Assembly: GCA_022885665.1 (NCBI GenBank)
Contig: JAGQDJ010000608.1
Location: 744,001-808,000 of the forward strand
DNA: 64,000 nt
DNA from: Triops longicaudatus
Lineage: Eukaryota; Arthropoda; Branchiopoda; Notostraca; Triopsidae
Direction: 5' to 3'
Part shown: one piece after another, positions 47,401 through 58,800 of the stretch
How the letters are laid out: each line of letters starts with the position of its first letter
Numbering within the stretch: position 1 is the stretch's first letter
Translations under genes and position numbers: made by a program
Notes under the pieces: generated by a model
What the model saw: the letters and a program-made list of their open reading frames with translations, nothing else
The model's database searches: none
What the model was told of the DNA's origin: nothing

Positions 47401-50400
47401 AACACATTCAATGTTCCAATGAAAGAATGAACTCCATATGTAGATACATAGAATATATGTATGAAAAGCTATGACACCATGATTGGTGCGAACATATATA
47501 TAGTGCCGCACAGGATAAAACATATGGTTTTCAATACAATTTGCCAATATGCGTTTTCATTAGTTAATCATAACTAACCTGTAAACACTTTTCTACACGA
47601 GAGTATGCTCTTTTCAACTCACGAGTTCTGTTGAATTTACCTGCACTTCATACAAATTCTGCATTGATATCGGTGTTCTGTGATGATTATATGTAACTGT
47701 AATGTCAAATATTTTTTAGAGTAACTGTAATGTACTAGAGTCATTTTTGCCCTTTTAAAAATGTAATGTAATGTACTCATTAAATTATTACCCTTTGAAA
47801 TTGTAGCGTAATGTACACGTAACACGAAAAAAGACCATTTCGCATTACTATTCCTTCGGCCATTTAGCAAGTAAACGACACGCGGTTTTATGTGAAGTAC
47901 TGATTTGCCTACTCGAATATTTAAATATATACGTTTCATATTGTGCACCGATTTTAAAAAAATGCAAATATTTAGCATAATTAAGCATTATTAGGGAAAA
48001 TAATGTCAAATTTAGGTGTTACTTTACAAATGTAATTGCAACGTAACCATTACTTTATCTAAAAATGTAGTTGGAATGCAACGGTTTGAAACTAACAGTA
48101 TTTATTACGTCACATTACTTTTTTGTCAAATTACACAACAGTGGTTGGTACACTGTTATCTGCAATCTGGAACTATACAGTGTGAATACGATTTCATAAT
48201 TTACAGATACAGATGTCATAACAGCAATGTAATGTCTCAGACGAAGGCTCTCTGGCAAGTGTATTCGGAACTACGCAAAATCCAAACACCGAAAAAGAAG
48301 CTGTAGCGCAACGCAGGACCTGTCGAAGGGTGACTTTCGTCCAGATATCCTGTCTAGCGACACTTTTGTCAAGTCAGTTTACCTTAGACGCTATTATGTT
48401 CGACGTGAATTTCTCTCCCATTTCCTAATGTCCCCGTTGCCCCCCAGAAAAACCTACAAAAAGAAAAGAAAACTTGTTCTTCGTCCTTACTACCCCATGT
48501 TTTGCACCTGGCGAACAGGTATGCGGGCCATGGTCCCTGGTTATTCCTTCGTCTGGTAAGACGCTCAAGGGAAATTTGAAAACCTTACTCATGATAGCTT
48601 AGCATGGATAAAACGAGTACAAAACGCTGTCCCCTCTACTAGAAACTGCCTTAAACGATTGCTACCTATATAGGTTCCGCATAACTCTCCGCTTGAACGA
48701 TTTCAATCGGAAAGTATAACATTTCTAAGAAAAGGAAATCTTTTCAATGCACAGCCTATTCTGCTCTAGAAAAGGATCAAACACCTCTCTAGGCTTATCT
48801 TAAAGGAAAAGCCGACAATTCCATCAAGATGCTTACTTTCAGTCCTTTTAAACTTAAAAAGACTGAAAGCAAGCATTCAACCTTCACTCCCACAACCCCC
48901 ATCACCTACAAACGTACCACTATGCTGTTCTCATTCTGGCATGCACTGCATACCTATTTATAGGCTCTTGTGTGCTTACTATGGAAATCCTACGCAGCCA
49001 AAGCGCCAAAACTCACTTTATTTCCTTTATAAACATATGCGCAGTATGTTTTCCGATTTTGCAAACGCGAAAAAAACGCACGTTGAGTCACGGCGCCCAA
49101 CTGGATTTGATTCAATGTGAAAACACTGAACAAAAAACTCCCGAGCACCCTACTTTGTAGCCCAACGCGTCACGTGCCAATTTAGGACACTGAATTGATT
49201 AACGCCACGTGCGAGGCTGTTTTCATATTTCTGCCTAAGTAGTAAAACTGTTAATGATCAAAAACTCTTGTCACATGACTTGCGTTTATTTTACGACAAC
49301 GAGCCACTTCCGCAACTTTTCCCACGACGCTTAAAATTTTTCCAGCAAGGGAGCTCACTATTACTTGCGGTTTTTAGGCCAAAGTAGTGTAATTTTGGAA
49401 ACCACATTTCAACCTAGACTGAGTCTGAATAAACCTATTGTTACACTTTTTCGTACTTGCTCTCTTAGGATGGCGCCGACTTTATGCCGACACAACCGTA
49501 AGAGAAGAGCGCAAAAGATCTGCAACTTAAAAATGTCGAATTATGAGTATTCTAGACAAAGCTTAACTTGGCCGAGGATAACAGGGAGACAATAGGACCG
49601 CCAACGTGGGCATAAGGGAAGGTTAACAATAGTTCCGACTCTACGGGTAATTTCAGGGCATCAAAAAGACTAGTCTACCAGTACTACGGTATATAAAATG
49701 GACCAAGAACTCAGTCAACCCAGAATGTACCCATCTGTTGTTCATTACACAGGCTTTTCAAAGGTCACGTGGAGCCATTTGGTGCCTTTGGTTTTAAGGG
49801 GTTTTCTTCAGCTTCTCCTTCATCTGCTGGGTAAAAGCAAAGGGACACGGCCGCACTTTCAGGGTGTAAAAGGCAAAAGGAGGAGTGCACGCGACCGCAG
49901 GAGATGCAGCACGAAAAGGTATATGCTGCATCGAAGGCCCCTCAACTTTTGCTACTTGCCAGCTGTCCTTCGCGGCCTTCATGCACCTGGTTTCGGGCTT
50001 GCATGAGTGCCGCCTTATTCTAGTGTCTCTGTAATAGCATGGTTTGGGGTTTTGGAAAAGAAAGGGTCGTATTTGTGCCCCTTTCACAATAAACAAAAAC
50101 AGAAAAATTTGGTTTACGACAAACTTACATCACTTGCCGTGGTAAAAACGCCCTGAAGGTTTTCAAATACCTTACTAGTTGTTTTTACTGTTCATTGGAA
50201 ACTTAAATAGCCACCAGGAGAGTAATTAAAGGTGACAGCAGAATTTAGGGTTCGACTCGAAAGAAAGTGACCTAGTGTAGAGAGGGATGTTTCACGAGGC
50301 ATTTTCGGACGTCTCGCTAGCTCTTCCCCAAAACGTGACAGCTTCAGAGGCTGAGAAAGTTGCTCCGCGAGATGAAGATGCAGCTGTGGAGATAATTTTG

Positions 50401-51446
50401 GATTCTTTTCCGGTAACAGTTGCGAACGGTTTGAAAGACCGTCAGACTTATTAGCCATGTGGCTTTTTTTCTAAGATCAAGAGGCTGTGGAAACCCTTCT
50501 TAACTATTCTTTAAAACTTCAACCTTCTAGGCCTCTTTTTTTTTCGCTGTTCTTTATTTCTCTGTGGGGAAAAAGAAGACTGGTTTTAAGTTCCTATGCT
50601 CTAATTGCACGGGCGGAGTAGTTTAGGGAGTTACAAACTTTTTTTTATCTTATCCTGCGCTCCATAAGGGTTCCATTTAGAGCCTGACAGGAAACCAGTG
50701 CCTGGTTGTAAAATATGTTCTAACAGCGAGTGGGACTGCGCAAGCAAAGGACACATGAATGCAAAAAGGGGGAAGTTATGCTAACTCTCACTTACCCATA
50801 TAATAAGGCAGCTCCGGCAATTGCCCCTCCGCTTTGGGCTGTGACATACAAAAGTCCTTTGATAGGCGAAATTTTCCTGGACATTAAGAGCGCTAATGTG
50901 ACGCATGGATTCAAATGAGCACCTATGAAAGAAACGTGCAAGTTAGTTGCGAAGGCTATCTAACGGAAAGCGAAAGCTTTGACGCTGTTTTTCTTTGTCT
51001 TGTCTTTTCCTTATTTTATACGAAAGTGGCATAGTTTCGAGTCCTAGCCGGCGAACTCGAACTGGCCGAGGAAACCACATCTTCTCCGGTTTGTTCGATA
51101 GGTACTTGGGTTCTCGAGTAGCTTTTAGTAGCATAATACCTGATATGTGTGCGAAGGACAGGGAAAGACTAGCGACAGCAAAGCCAGCAGCTAAGGCAAT
51201 ACCGACGTATGGGGGACTATGTCCATTCCACGGTACAAAGGATCCGCAAATAAGAAAGACGTAAAAAAACGTCGCCAGACATTCTGCGACAACTGCGCGC
51301 CAGAAATCCAGACCGCGTATTTCGGCTTGCATTGGCACACGCGAGAGTTTCGGCCGCTCTGTCCGTTGCGATTCCAAGCGGTCCATTAAGGTCTGCAATA
51401 AAGATTCCATCGAAGTCACATTCGTAGTTAAACTCACACCAGCCAT
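41453..51446 (-). CDS. bib: Neurogenic protein big brain (aquaporin family), 7 exons, 683 aa
   Basis: Membrane protein of the aquaporin fold. In Drosophila, big brain acts in lateral inhibition with Notch and conducts cations rather than water. Exons (minus): 51446-51140, 50922-50796, 43360-43141, 43068-42879, 42813-42670, 42590-42293, 42218-41453; total 2,052 nt, phases agree. The N-terminal QAEIRGLDFWRAVVAECLA and the segment NKWDSHWVYWIGPIIGG match the family. The two pore boxes are altered: AHLNPCVTLA (N107-P108-C109) and SFNPVRSLGP (N227-P228-V229), where NPA is usual. The long cytoplasmic tail (from about 280) repeats Ser-x-Tyr motifs such as SLYC, SVYAK, SMYG, SVYG and SIYAT, as in fly big brain (about 700 aa). 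Intron 2 is 7.4 kb. The other introns are between 22 and 221 bp wide at most sites. Confidence 0.94.
46000..46269 (+). CDS. Uncharacterised 89-codon frame inside big brain intron 2
   Basis: An open frame on the strand opposite big brain, from an ATG to TAA. The predicted protein has an acidic N-terminal half (EENTDFFEETTVLEFDDDQ) and a basic C-terminus (CPSRERKRDRVRR), unlike the low-complexity character of neighbouring chance frames. I recognise no family. No clear splice signals or poly(A) signal in the expected place. It may be a small nested gene, a retrocopy fragment or chance. Confidence 0.25.
   Translation: MDKSNDLQTIHEENTDFFEETTVLEFDDDQICSLLLEDSPQASSSRIADMSFATNQNTKKVNNENCNAPRKKCPSRERKRDRVRRCLIF
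47695..48110. repeat. AT-rich TAATGTA-type repeat
   Basis: Many imperfect copies of GTAATGTAATGTACT-like and ATTACATT-like words on both strands, for example GTAATGTAATGTACTC near 47763. They look like an old, diverged AT-rich transposon or satellite fragment. Boundaries are approximate. Confidence 0.45.
48830..48875. repeat. Near-perfect 22-bp inverted repeat
   Basis: TGCTTACTTTCAGTCCTTTT AA at 48830-48851 pairs with 48854-48875 with two mismatches and a 2-base centre. The structure is cruciform-like. It lies in big brain intron 2. Function unknown. Confidence 0.8.
50192..50458 (-). CDS. Uncharacterised 88-codon frame inside big brain intron 2
   Basis: Minus-strand frame starting MANKSDGLSNRSQLLPEKNP, in the same direction as big brain and about 340 bp downstream of its exon 2. 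Composition is more protein-like than nearby chance frames (leucine-rich, polar). It could be an alternative first exon, a nested small gene or noise. I recognise no family. Confidence 0.2.
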   Translation of the reverse strand: MANKSDGLSNRSQLLPEKNPKLSPQLHLHLAEQLSQPLKLSRFGEELARRPKMPRETSLSTLGHFLSSRTLNSAVTFNYSPGGYLSFQ

Positions 51447-52254
51447 GGTTCATTAATTAAATTTATGGTTACGACTTAGGCACTTTGAACTTGACACTAG
51501 ATCATGACAAATATCTCCAACCTTATACACACTACGCGAGACGCGGCACAAGCTGCCCTCCCTTCGCCGCCTGTAGCCAACAACAAACTAACGCGACTTA
51601 ACGGAGGGACGCGTGGGACTGGGAGAAAATTAGCCGGAAAAGGTTGTTGCTCTTATTATCCGTTAGGTGCAGCACTTGCCGGGTCCTTTACAGTCTGTTA
51701 TGTGGAAAATGCGCCTTACGGGGTGAAAAAGTGTTACGACAAAAGAACAAAAAAAAAAAAAAAAAATATGCATGACATTTTTTTTTTAAAGAAAGGCATG
51801 CGAACACAGTGCCTGACTGTGCATTAAAAGAATAGTTTGTCTGTCCGAACTAGACTTCTCGAATCGGTCCTGTAATGTGAGGCAACAAGGGACATTTGAA
51901 CTGACGATAGTGTTCCCTTTTTCGCTGCATAAAAATATGAATTCATTGTCTTGAATTATACCCAATATATTGAAGAAGCATTCTTATTTTCTAAGTGTAG
52001 TAGATCCTGCTTTGAAGATTTGACTGTTATTCAATCTCCAGTTCAGTTTCTTTACGCGCACATTCTCATAGTGTTTCATAAGAAAATAATTAGTTCACCC
52101 TTCGCTGACAGAAACAGCATTATCTTCTTATGTCAATGCTTAACAATTATCTGGATCTCACTAGAGTTTATCTACGCTAGCTTTTACTTCGAAGCGCTCT
52201 GATTTTGTAAAAATTTCTTTACTTCTAGCACCTCTTACTACAATGCTTAACACA

Positions 52255-54905
52255 CAGTGGAACCCGCTTAATAACAAGGCCCCGGGACTGACCAGTCGGC
52301 CTGTCTTTTAAGCAGGTCTTGGGTTATCCGAGGTAACTACCTGTATCACATAGAAATACCAGTCTTTATATACTTGTAATTAAATATAAGTAGTACTTTA
52401 TAAAAGGGAAGAAAATCAAACTAAAACATTTTTCTATTTCGCAAAATACTCAGTGATTACATTATGTTAAGCACTCGTTTGCCTAAAAGCTTTGCTTTGC
52501 CCCTTGGCTTTCGCTAATTGTCAAAAATGTTTTTCTTATCTTTTTTAACCTTTGAAAATGACGCTTGGATCAATACAAAACGTTTGTCCAATCGACACTT
52601 GTGCTTAGCCGTTTTTTCAGAAGGACACCACTTCAACTCGCTTCGCTAAAGATAATGTTGTATACTTGTTTTTTGGCTGACTCCTTTTACTACAGAGCTG
52701 ATCGGAGATCTCAAAATATAAAACAGGAATTCAATAATGGTGAAAATAAAAAGGCTTGTTTCCGTTAGGAAATCCGTTTGAATAGGAACTCAGAAGCTTT
52801 TCTTCGATTTTTTTTTGGCCTCTTGTTTTCAGCATGCTTGTTGTTCATGTCCCTAGTTGGTTATTAGCCGGATAAAAACAAATTGAAAGACACGCAATGG
52901 GGAATAAAAATTACGTGATTTTATGCGATTCATGGCATTAATCGAGTTGGCAGAATCCGAAGTTAGTTTCCATTATGTTAAATAGGAGTTAAACGGGACT
53001 TAAGACTGTTTTTGTCATAAAATGGGTCTTGTTATTCCTCAAGGTGATATTAAGTGGATTCCACTGTGTTTGAAAATCTGTCGGAGAACTGAATTGTTTA
53101 CGCGGTAGTACTGGTTTAATTGGAAAAGGGTAAAGCGATCTGAAACTTTCCCAAGTATTTTATGGTCAGCTAGTTTAACAGAAGTTTTAGAACAGCAATG
53201 GCTTTGACTTTTCAGTAGCTTTGTTTCATAACAGACTAAGGTCACGTAGATCTAGAATGCTTATTGCCAATGACATGTGGAGTAATTTTGGACAATTGTC
53301 AAACAAAGCTAAATAATTTGAGAATATTTTTTTTTAGTAAAGTTTCTGTTTCTATTTAACATAGTCGCCGTTGAACGTTTTTCAAATAACAGCACGATTA
53401 ATTTCCAAAGCTGAGTTCAATTGTTTGCTTTTTTGCCAGATTCAGAAATTGCAAACTATCTTCTAATAGGCACATTTGTTACACAGTTTTCCTACACACT
53501 TAACTGCGTTTATATGTGCCTGTCTTAAATGCCGGCCTCAAAGTCATCTGACTCAAATACGAATTTGCGGACAATAACTAAGAAGGACTCGTCGGACTAC
53601 CAAGACAAATAATTACAAAAAAGCGTGGTGACATCGTAAAAATTATAATTGAGTTTCCTCCCATCCTCTTTGCAAAAAAAAAAGAAAAATGTTTTAAAAA
53701 TCTGAGCTCAGTTTGAAAATCGCCATTTTTCTAAGTGTATGATAAAAAAAATATGAAATGCCTGAATTTTCAATTTCAAGTGAATCTTTAAATCCTTTGG
53801 CAATGATTTGCCAAACAGCCAATTAATTGTCTAAATTTTCACTGACGACTATAACAATTATCGGTTTGATTGGCTATAGAAGGTCTAATACGTTATAATA
53901 CAGCACTCGTGAGAAATGACATCCCGATAAACATGACCCAAAGTATGAAAATAAACAACTTCAAAGAACTTGCGTCAATAATTTCGTTGATAAATACTCT
54001 TAAATGCGTATCCAATTAGTGGTCCCCACTTTATTAAATACCGGTTCCTTTTGAATAACCCGCACATCTGAATGAAAATTTGACGATCCCGTTTTAAGCC
54101 TGTTTAATTCAACATAGTCTTACTCCGTTTTATTGAATTGAATATTCCACTTTTTTAAAAAAAACTTTTTAAAGTCCAGTTGTATATCTTCAAATGTTGA
54201 AAAACTTCGTCTAAATGAATACGGATCGTCGGCAATAGCTTTTGATACCAGAAAATCGCAAGATTCCACGAAACGTTTGAAAGGCATTGCGTCCCAAAAG
54301 AAAGCAACAATCTGCATCTTTCACTTTTCTCCGTTGACGACTTACCAATGAAGCCAATTTGAATAGTTTAAGTTTTGTAGCAGAGCTTAAGAAGAGAGGC
54401 TAACATGCCCATAAGGACGAGCGCGTAAGTTTTTCTGTAGCTCAGCGAGTGGAAGTGTTGAGTGTTTTAGAGAAGAAAAATGACACATAGGGAAATGAGA
54501 AATAATGAGATGAGAAATGAGAAATAATTAAGAAAAATGAGACATAAGTTGCTCAACGTTTCTGCGTGAGTCAAGTAGTTGTTTTCAAGCAATTGTTATC
54601 GTTCTTCGATTCATAGGAAACCGGGGTTGTGAAGCGTATGAACTTTAAACAGCTTTACGTCTTTAAAACATTATTGTACAATGCAAAAGACAAGATCGCA
54701 AAACAGCATGCAATTATGCTTTTTTTCAAAATAATATAAAAAATTGAATTATTTTATTATAAATACATGACAGTATAAGTCTCCGTCTCCTTTAATTTAT
54801 AATTTTTATCATGTTATATAGGCAATTCCGTATTTTTAAATACTCCCGCGTATTTGAATACTGACAGTCCGGTACGAAGCCTATTCAAATAAGCGGGTTG
54901 CATTG
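52255..54905. mobile_element. Possible decayed pogo/Tc1-like transposon, 2.65 kb
   Basis: The left end CAGTGGAACCCGCTTAATAA and, on the opposite strand, the right end CAATGCAACCCGCTTATTTG are related inverted repeats. Both continue with AAGGC/TAGGC and a CCGGGACTG/CCGGACTG block. The spacing (2,651 bp) fits a transposase-sized element, but no transposase frame survives. The two ends could instead belong to two separate short MITEs. A similar end occurs at 63468 in ACTR8. Confidence 0.4.
54480..54546. repeat. GAGAAATAATGA-type tandem repeat
   Basis: Imperfect tandem copies of GAGAAATAAT and ATGAGAA words, seen directly. Confidence 0.7.
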
Positions 54906-55890
54906 TACATGAAAATAACTTCTTAAGCTATGCGACAAAACTGCACGTCATAAATTACCCTTTTATGTAATGTAAATGGTTTATTGTAGTAACTTAAAGC
55001 TAGTCATAGACCAGTGTAAAACATTGTTCGTATTTCAAGACTATTTTCTAACAGGAGAAAGTTAGAATACGAGTCAGTATTTGTTCGACATTGGCGTAAA
55101 AGGTTTCTGTCTTTCAAGACGGCCAAAAATTTGAAGTTTATAAGAGACGTTACACACTAAAGAAAAACACTGGAAGCTGTAAGAGAAGTTGCGTATTACA
55201 ACGCTGCACCTGTAAGTAAAAAAATTCGAACTTACTCGAACGTCTGCCTTCGAAAACCATGAACAGTGAAGAAAGGCCAACGAGCTATGATCACACCAAA
55301 ACCAACTTTTAGATAACATTGTCCCTCACGGAAGTTTACAACTACCGTCAAACCATATGTGAAATGAAGCATATACGTGAAGATACAAACATTACTCAAA
55401 GAAATAAACGCAAAGTTCTGACTGAAAGTGAATCTTTCTATATTACAAAAATTCTTAAAATATCATATTTATTATACTACAAACAACGAAGATTACACCA
55501 GTACGAGTAAAATATTAAAAAACGATGAACTGTTGGACTGCTTGCCGTTGCGGGAAGTTTACTCTACACTTTGGGATTTCGATTAACCGGAACAAAAGAT
55601 TACTCGAAGCAAACTGAAAAGGGGGGACATGCTACGGATACCTAGTACGTATGACTAGATGCTTTTTATGTTTGCGGGTCGCCTACACGCATCTCACTTA
55701 ATTTGCGGGATTTTACATGTTAGCTAGATTGTCATCTTGGGAAGGGATTCTAAATAGTCGTAACGAAGTAAAACAATCCCAAGCTAGGTGTCAAGAAACG
55801 AAAACAGAGGAAATAGCAATTCCTCCTTTACACATCAATGGAAAACCTTTTTACTTCTTCTTTGATTTACCCCATGAATATAAAAACTCC

Positions 55891-58800
55891 CTATGATTGA
55901 TTTGTCGCAGCGCGAGTGACCACGTCACCCCAGCTGCCTTCTGTTTTATACGGACTGGAAGAGGTGTTGATTTGTCGAGGCTTGGAGTGCGTTCCGTTAG
56001 AGTGGGCGTGTCCGTACGTGACCCAGTCACTAGAAGGCAAGGATGCGCGATAATGACGCGAAGAACTGTGATTAAAAACGGGCAACATTTCATTGGCTTC
56101 GGAGCTCAGTGCTTTCAGGAAGACGACAGCATCCGTGCCGTAGCCTTCGTAGGAAGTTAACGTCAAGTCTCCCAGCAAATAACGTGCATAGAGACGCGAC
56201 AAAGGTAGCCCGTAACCATAACCTGCTAAAGGTGCTGAATCAGCGCCACCAGGTGATGGTTGCGGGGCAGTGGAGTACATGTAGTGGAAGAGTAGACCCA
56301 TTTTCGATCGAGGAATGCCACCACCGAGATCTGTCAGCTGCACAAATAAAAATTTAAAAAATGTACTTAAACTTGTTATTCGATTAAAAAAAATTAGTAG
56401 TTACTTTGATAGTAACGTCTTCTCCTCCTTTGACAACCAACGTTTCAATAGGTGGATATTCCCTTGCTGCCGCTCCGTGATGCTCCACTACTGCTCTCAT
56501 CGCGTTTTTAAATAATTCGAAGAGGATATGGTACAAGTGGGAAGGAACGTACACAATCTGGATAGGCATCCTGGGTTCAGCAGCTGAAATTCATAAGAAC
56601 ATCATTGTTGAAATGTGAATAACTTGCATGAATTTTTTTTTTTTAAATCCTAGAAATCTAACTATTTTAGGACCCAAAGGCTACTGCAATAAAACAGTGA
56701 AACGCATTAAAAAAATTCATAACAACAATGAACTGTAAAATCAAACAAATAAAACATAAGTAATATAAGAAATCACATTCCTTTTTAAAATCTTTTGGAA
56801 CGGCGTCTATGCTTACCATTATGCTCTTTAATAACCAAATCCGGGGATGCCAGGTAATACTGATCACAGAGAAACTTTGCATTCTCAAAAGCGTCTTTGA
56901 TGACAGAAACGACGTCGCAACTCGGGTCGATGCAACCGATGTGCCGTGAGTTACTGTTCAACTGCCCGCCAAAGAGTAAAGCTACACAAAGCAAGTTAAT
57001 ACGTTCACTCACTATTTTAGTTAAGATGTCTTTACTGTGTTGGTTTATTAGCATTCGGATACCAATCCTCGACATGTAAAACCGGTCCAGGAAATAGTGA
57101 ATCCGATGTTCGGTCGTTTGGTCTACTTCATGCGATTCCCGTAACTCTATCACCCCTTTGGCCATTGTCGGAACAACGTCCGCATGACGATTCCGGATTT
57201 TCACCAATTTGGCAGCAAATTTTTCCAAGGTAACGCCGTTCGTTGGGGCTTGTTCAAACTCAAGCATTTCTTGGAAGCTTTGGACATACCAGGTCTGTAC
57301 TAAATTAACGGAAGGCATTCGCAGCAAATTGTCGGGTAACAGGCTGATCTCTTTCATGATATTCGCTAACCGGACTGGCAGCTCTTTTCGCAGGAACTCA
57401 AACGACGTTTCTTCATTCGCTTTTGTACCTAAACCGTAAAATAAATAAATAAATCAGCACCATTACAAAAAAGAACAAAGGAACAAAAGTACTACAGTTT
57501 AATGCCCCGGTATACACAAGTTTCACTATTTCTAAAAAAAATTTAGACAACGTTTCCTTTGGGGAGGGTAGGTCTCTTATTGTAACTAACAGCAGAGGTT
57601 GAATGAAGTCAAACACAAATTCTGGACAGAGGGACGTCCCAGTATTGGCATACAAAACCATATTAAAAAAAAAAACAGACACGATATAACAAAAAGTACC
57701 TAATCAATTTCGTTCCTCTGCAAACCTTAAAATGTAAAAAAAATCAGATCTATTGCACCAGTTTGCATGATTTTCACTTTTTCGTATGATAGCAGGTTTA
57801 AAACCGCAATTTAAAATGTGTGTTCAACTGCAATTTAAAATTTATTACAAAAATTGAAGAAAAACTCAAACTCGTGCACTAGATATCTACAAAACCAACA
57901 TTACTGTCACAAGGGCTCTTTTGACGTTGTAACCATTTTTCCAGCATGATGTCTGAAATTTCCATGTTATTTTCCCATAAGGGGTTTGTGTATATCGGGA
58001 CCTTAATGTAACCGAATTGAGAGAAAAAATTTGCACATACTGAAAACCTAATACAACAATAAAGTTAAAAATTATCACAAAACTAATCGTGTTAAGTTAA
58101 TGGTATACACAACACCCAGAATGTAAAAAATTAATTAAAAAAATAAAAGATAGGGACATCGCTTCCTCCGTGGAGGATAGGTCTTTTATCAGACCTTGGC
58201 TGCGGTCCCACTAGCCGAATAACCATGGTTAGTATGACCGTTTTATTGGAAATCGCTATCCTAGGGATAAAGAAAGCGAGAGATTTTTTAGGGAAAGTTA
58301 TGCTAACCATGGCTATTTGGCTAGTGTTACATCAATCTTAGTTTGCTCGATTTCCATTTTCCATAAAATAAAAAAAGTTAACATTCAACCATAATTTAAA
58401 AATTTAATACAATCTTTTTGAAGAAAAGCTCAAAAAAGCACTCTACTATTCCCAGCAGCAACACTACTGACAAAAACTTTCGCAGTTTTCCCATCATTTG
58501 ATTTTTTAAAACCATTTTCGTAGTACAACGTCTGAAATATTATTAGACCTATTTCCTATATTATTGTACTACAAGGCGTTTGGGTATACACAGTCCTTAA
58601 AAATTGCAATTGCCAAAGTTTAATGTACGTAATATGAAGTATTGTGAGAAGTTTAAGAGGGGATATTGGTGAACAAATATGCCCTACTCTTAACAAATGG
58701 TACTTGCGTGTCCCAGGACCCGCGCGAAAGTAGGTCCACGAAAGCTCATGCATAATGTTTTGGCGGGAACTATTAAGTTCCACAACTACAGTGGATCAAA

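Larger units (their letters stand above)
43361..50795. other. Big brain intron 2 (7.4 kb)
   Basis: This single intron is far larger than any other in the genes here. It holds an AT-rich TAATGTA-type repeat (47.7-48.1 kb), a near-perfect palindrome (48830-48875) and two short open frames noted separately (46000-46269 plus, 50192-50458 minus). No recognisable gene is nested in it. Its size makes it a candidate home for regulatory elements. Confidence 0.7.
51447..55890. other. Intergenic between big brain 5' end and PDK 3' end
   Basis: No coding gene is seen in these 4.4 kb. It holds the big brain promoter side and a possible old transposon between 52255 and 54905 (listed separately). The rest is AT-rich with no clear features. 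Confidence 0.5.

Noticed and set aside
51005..51080. tRNA-like GTTCGAGT word in big brain intron 1
   Set aside because: A lone B-box-like word without an A box at the right spacing or a foldable cloverleaf.
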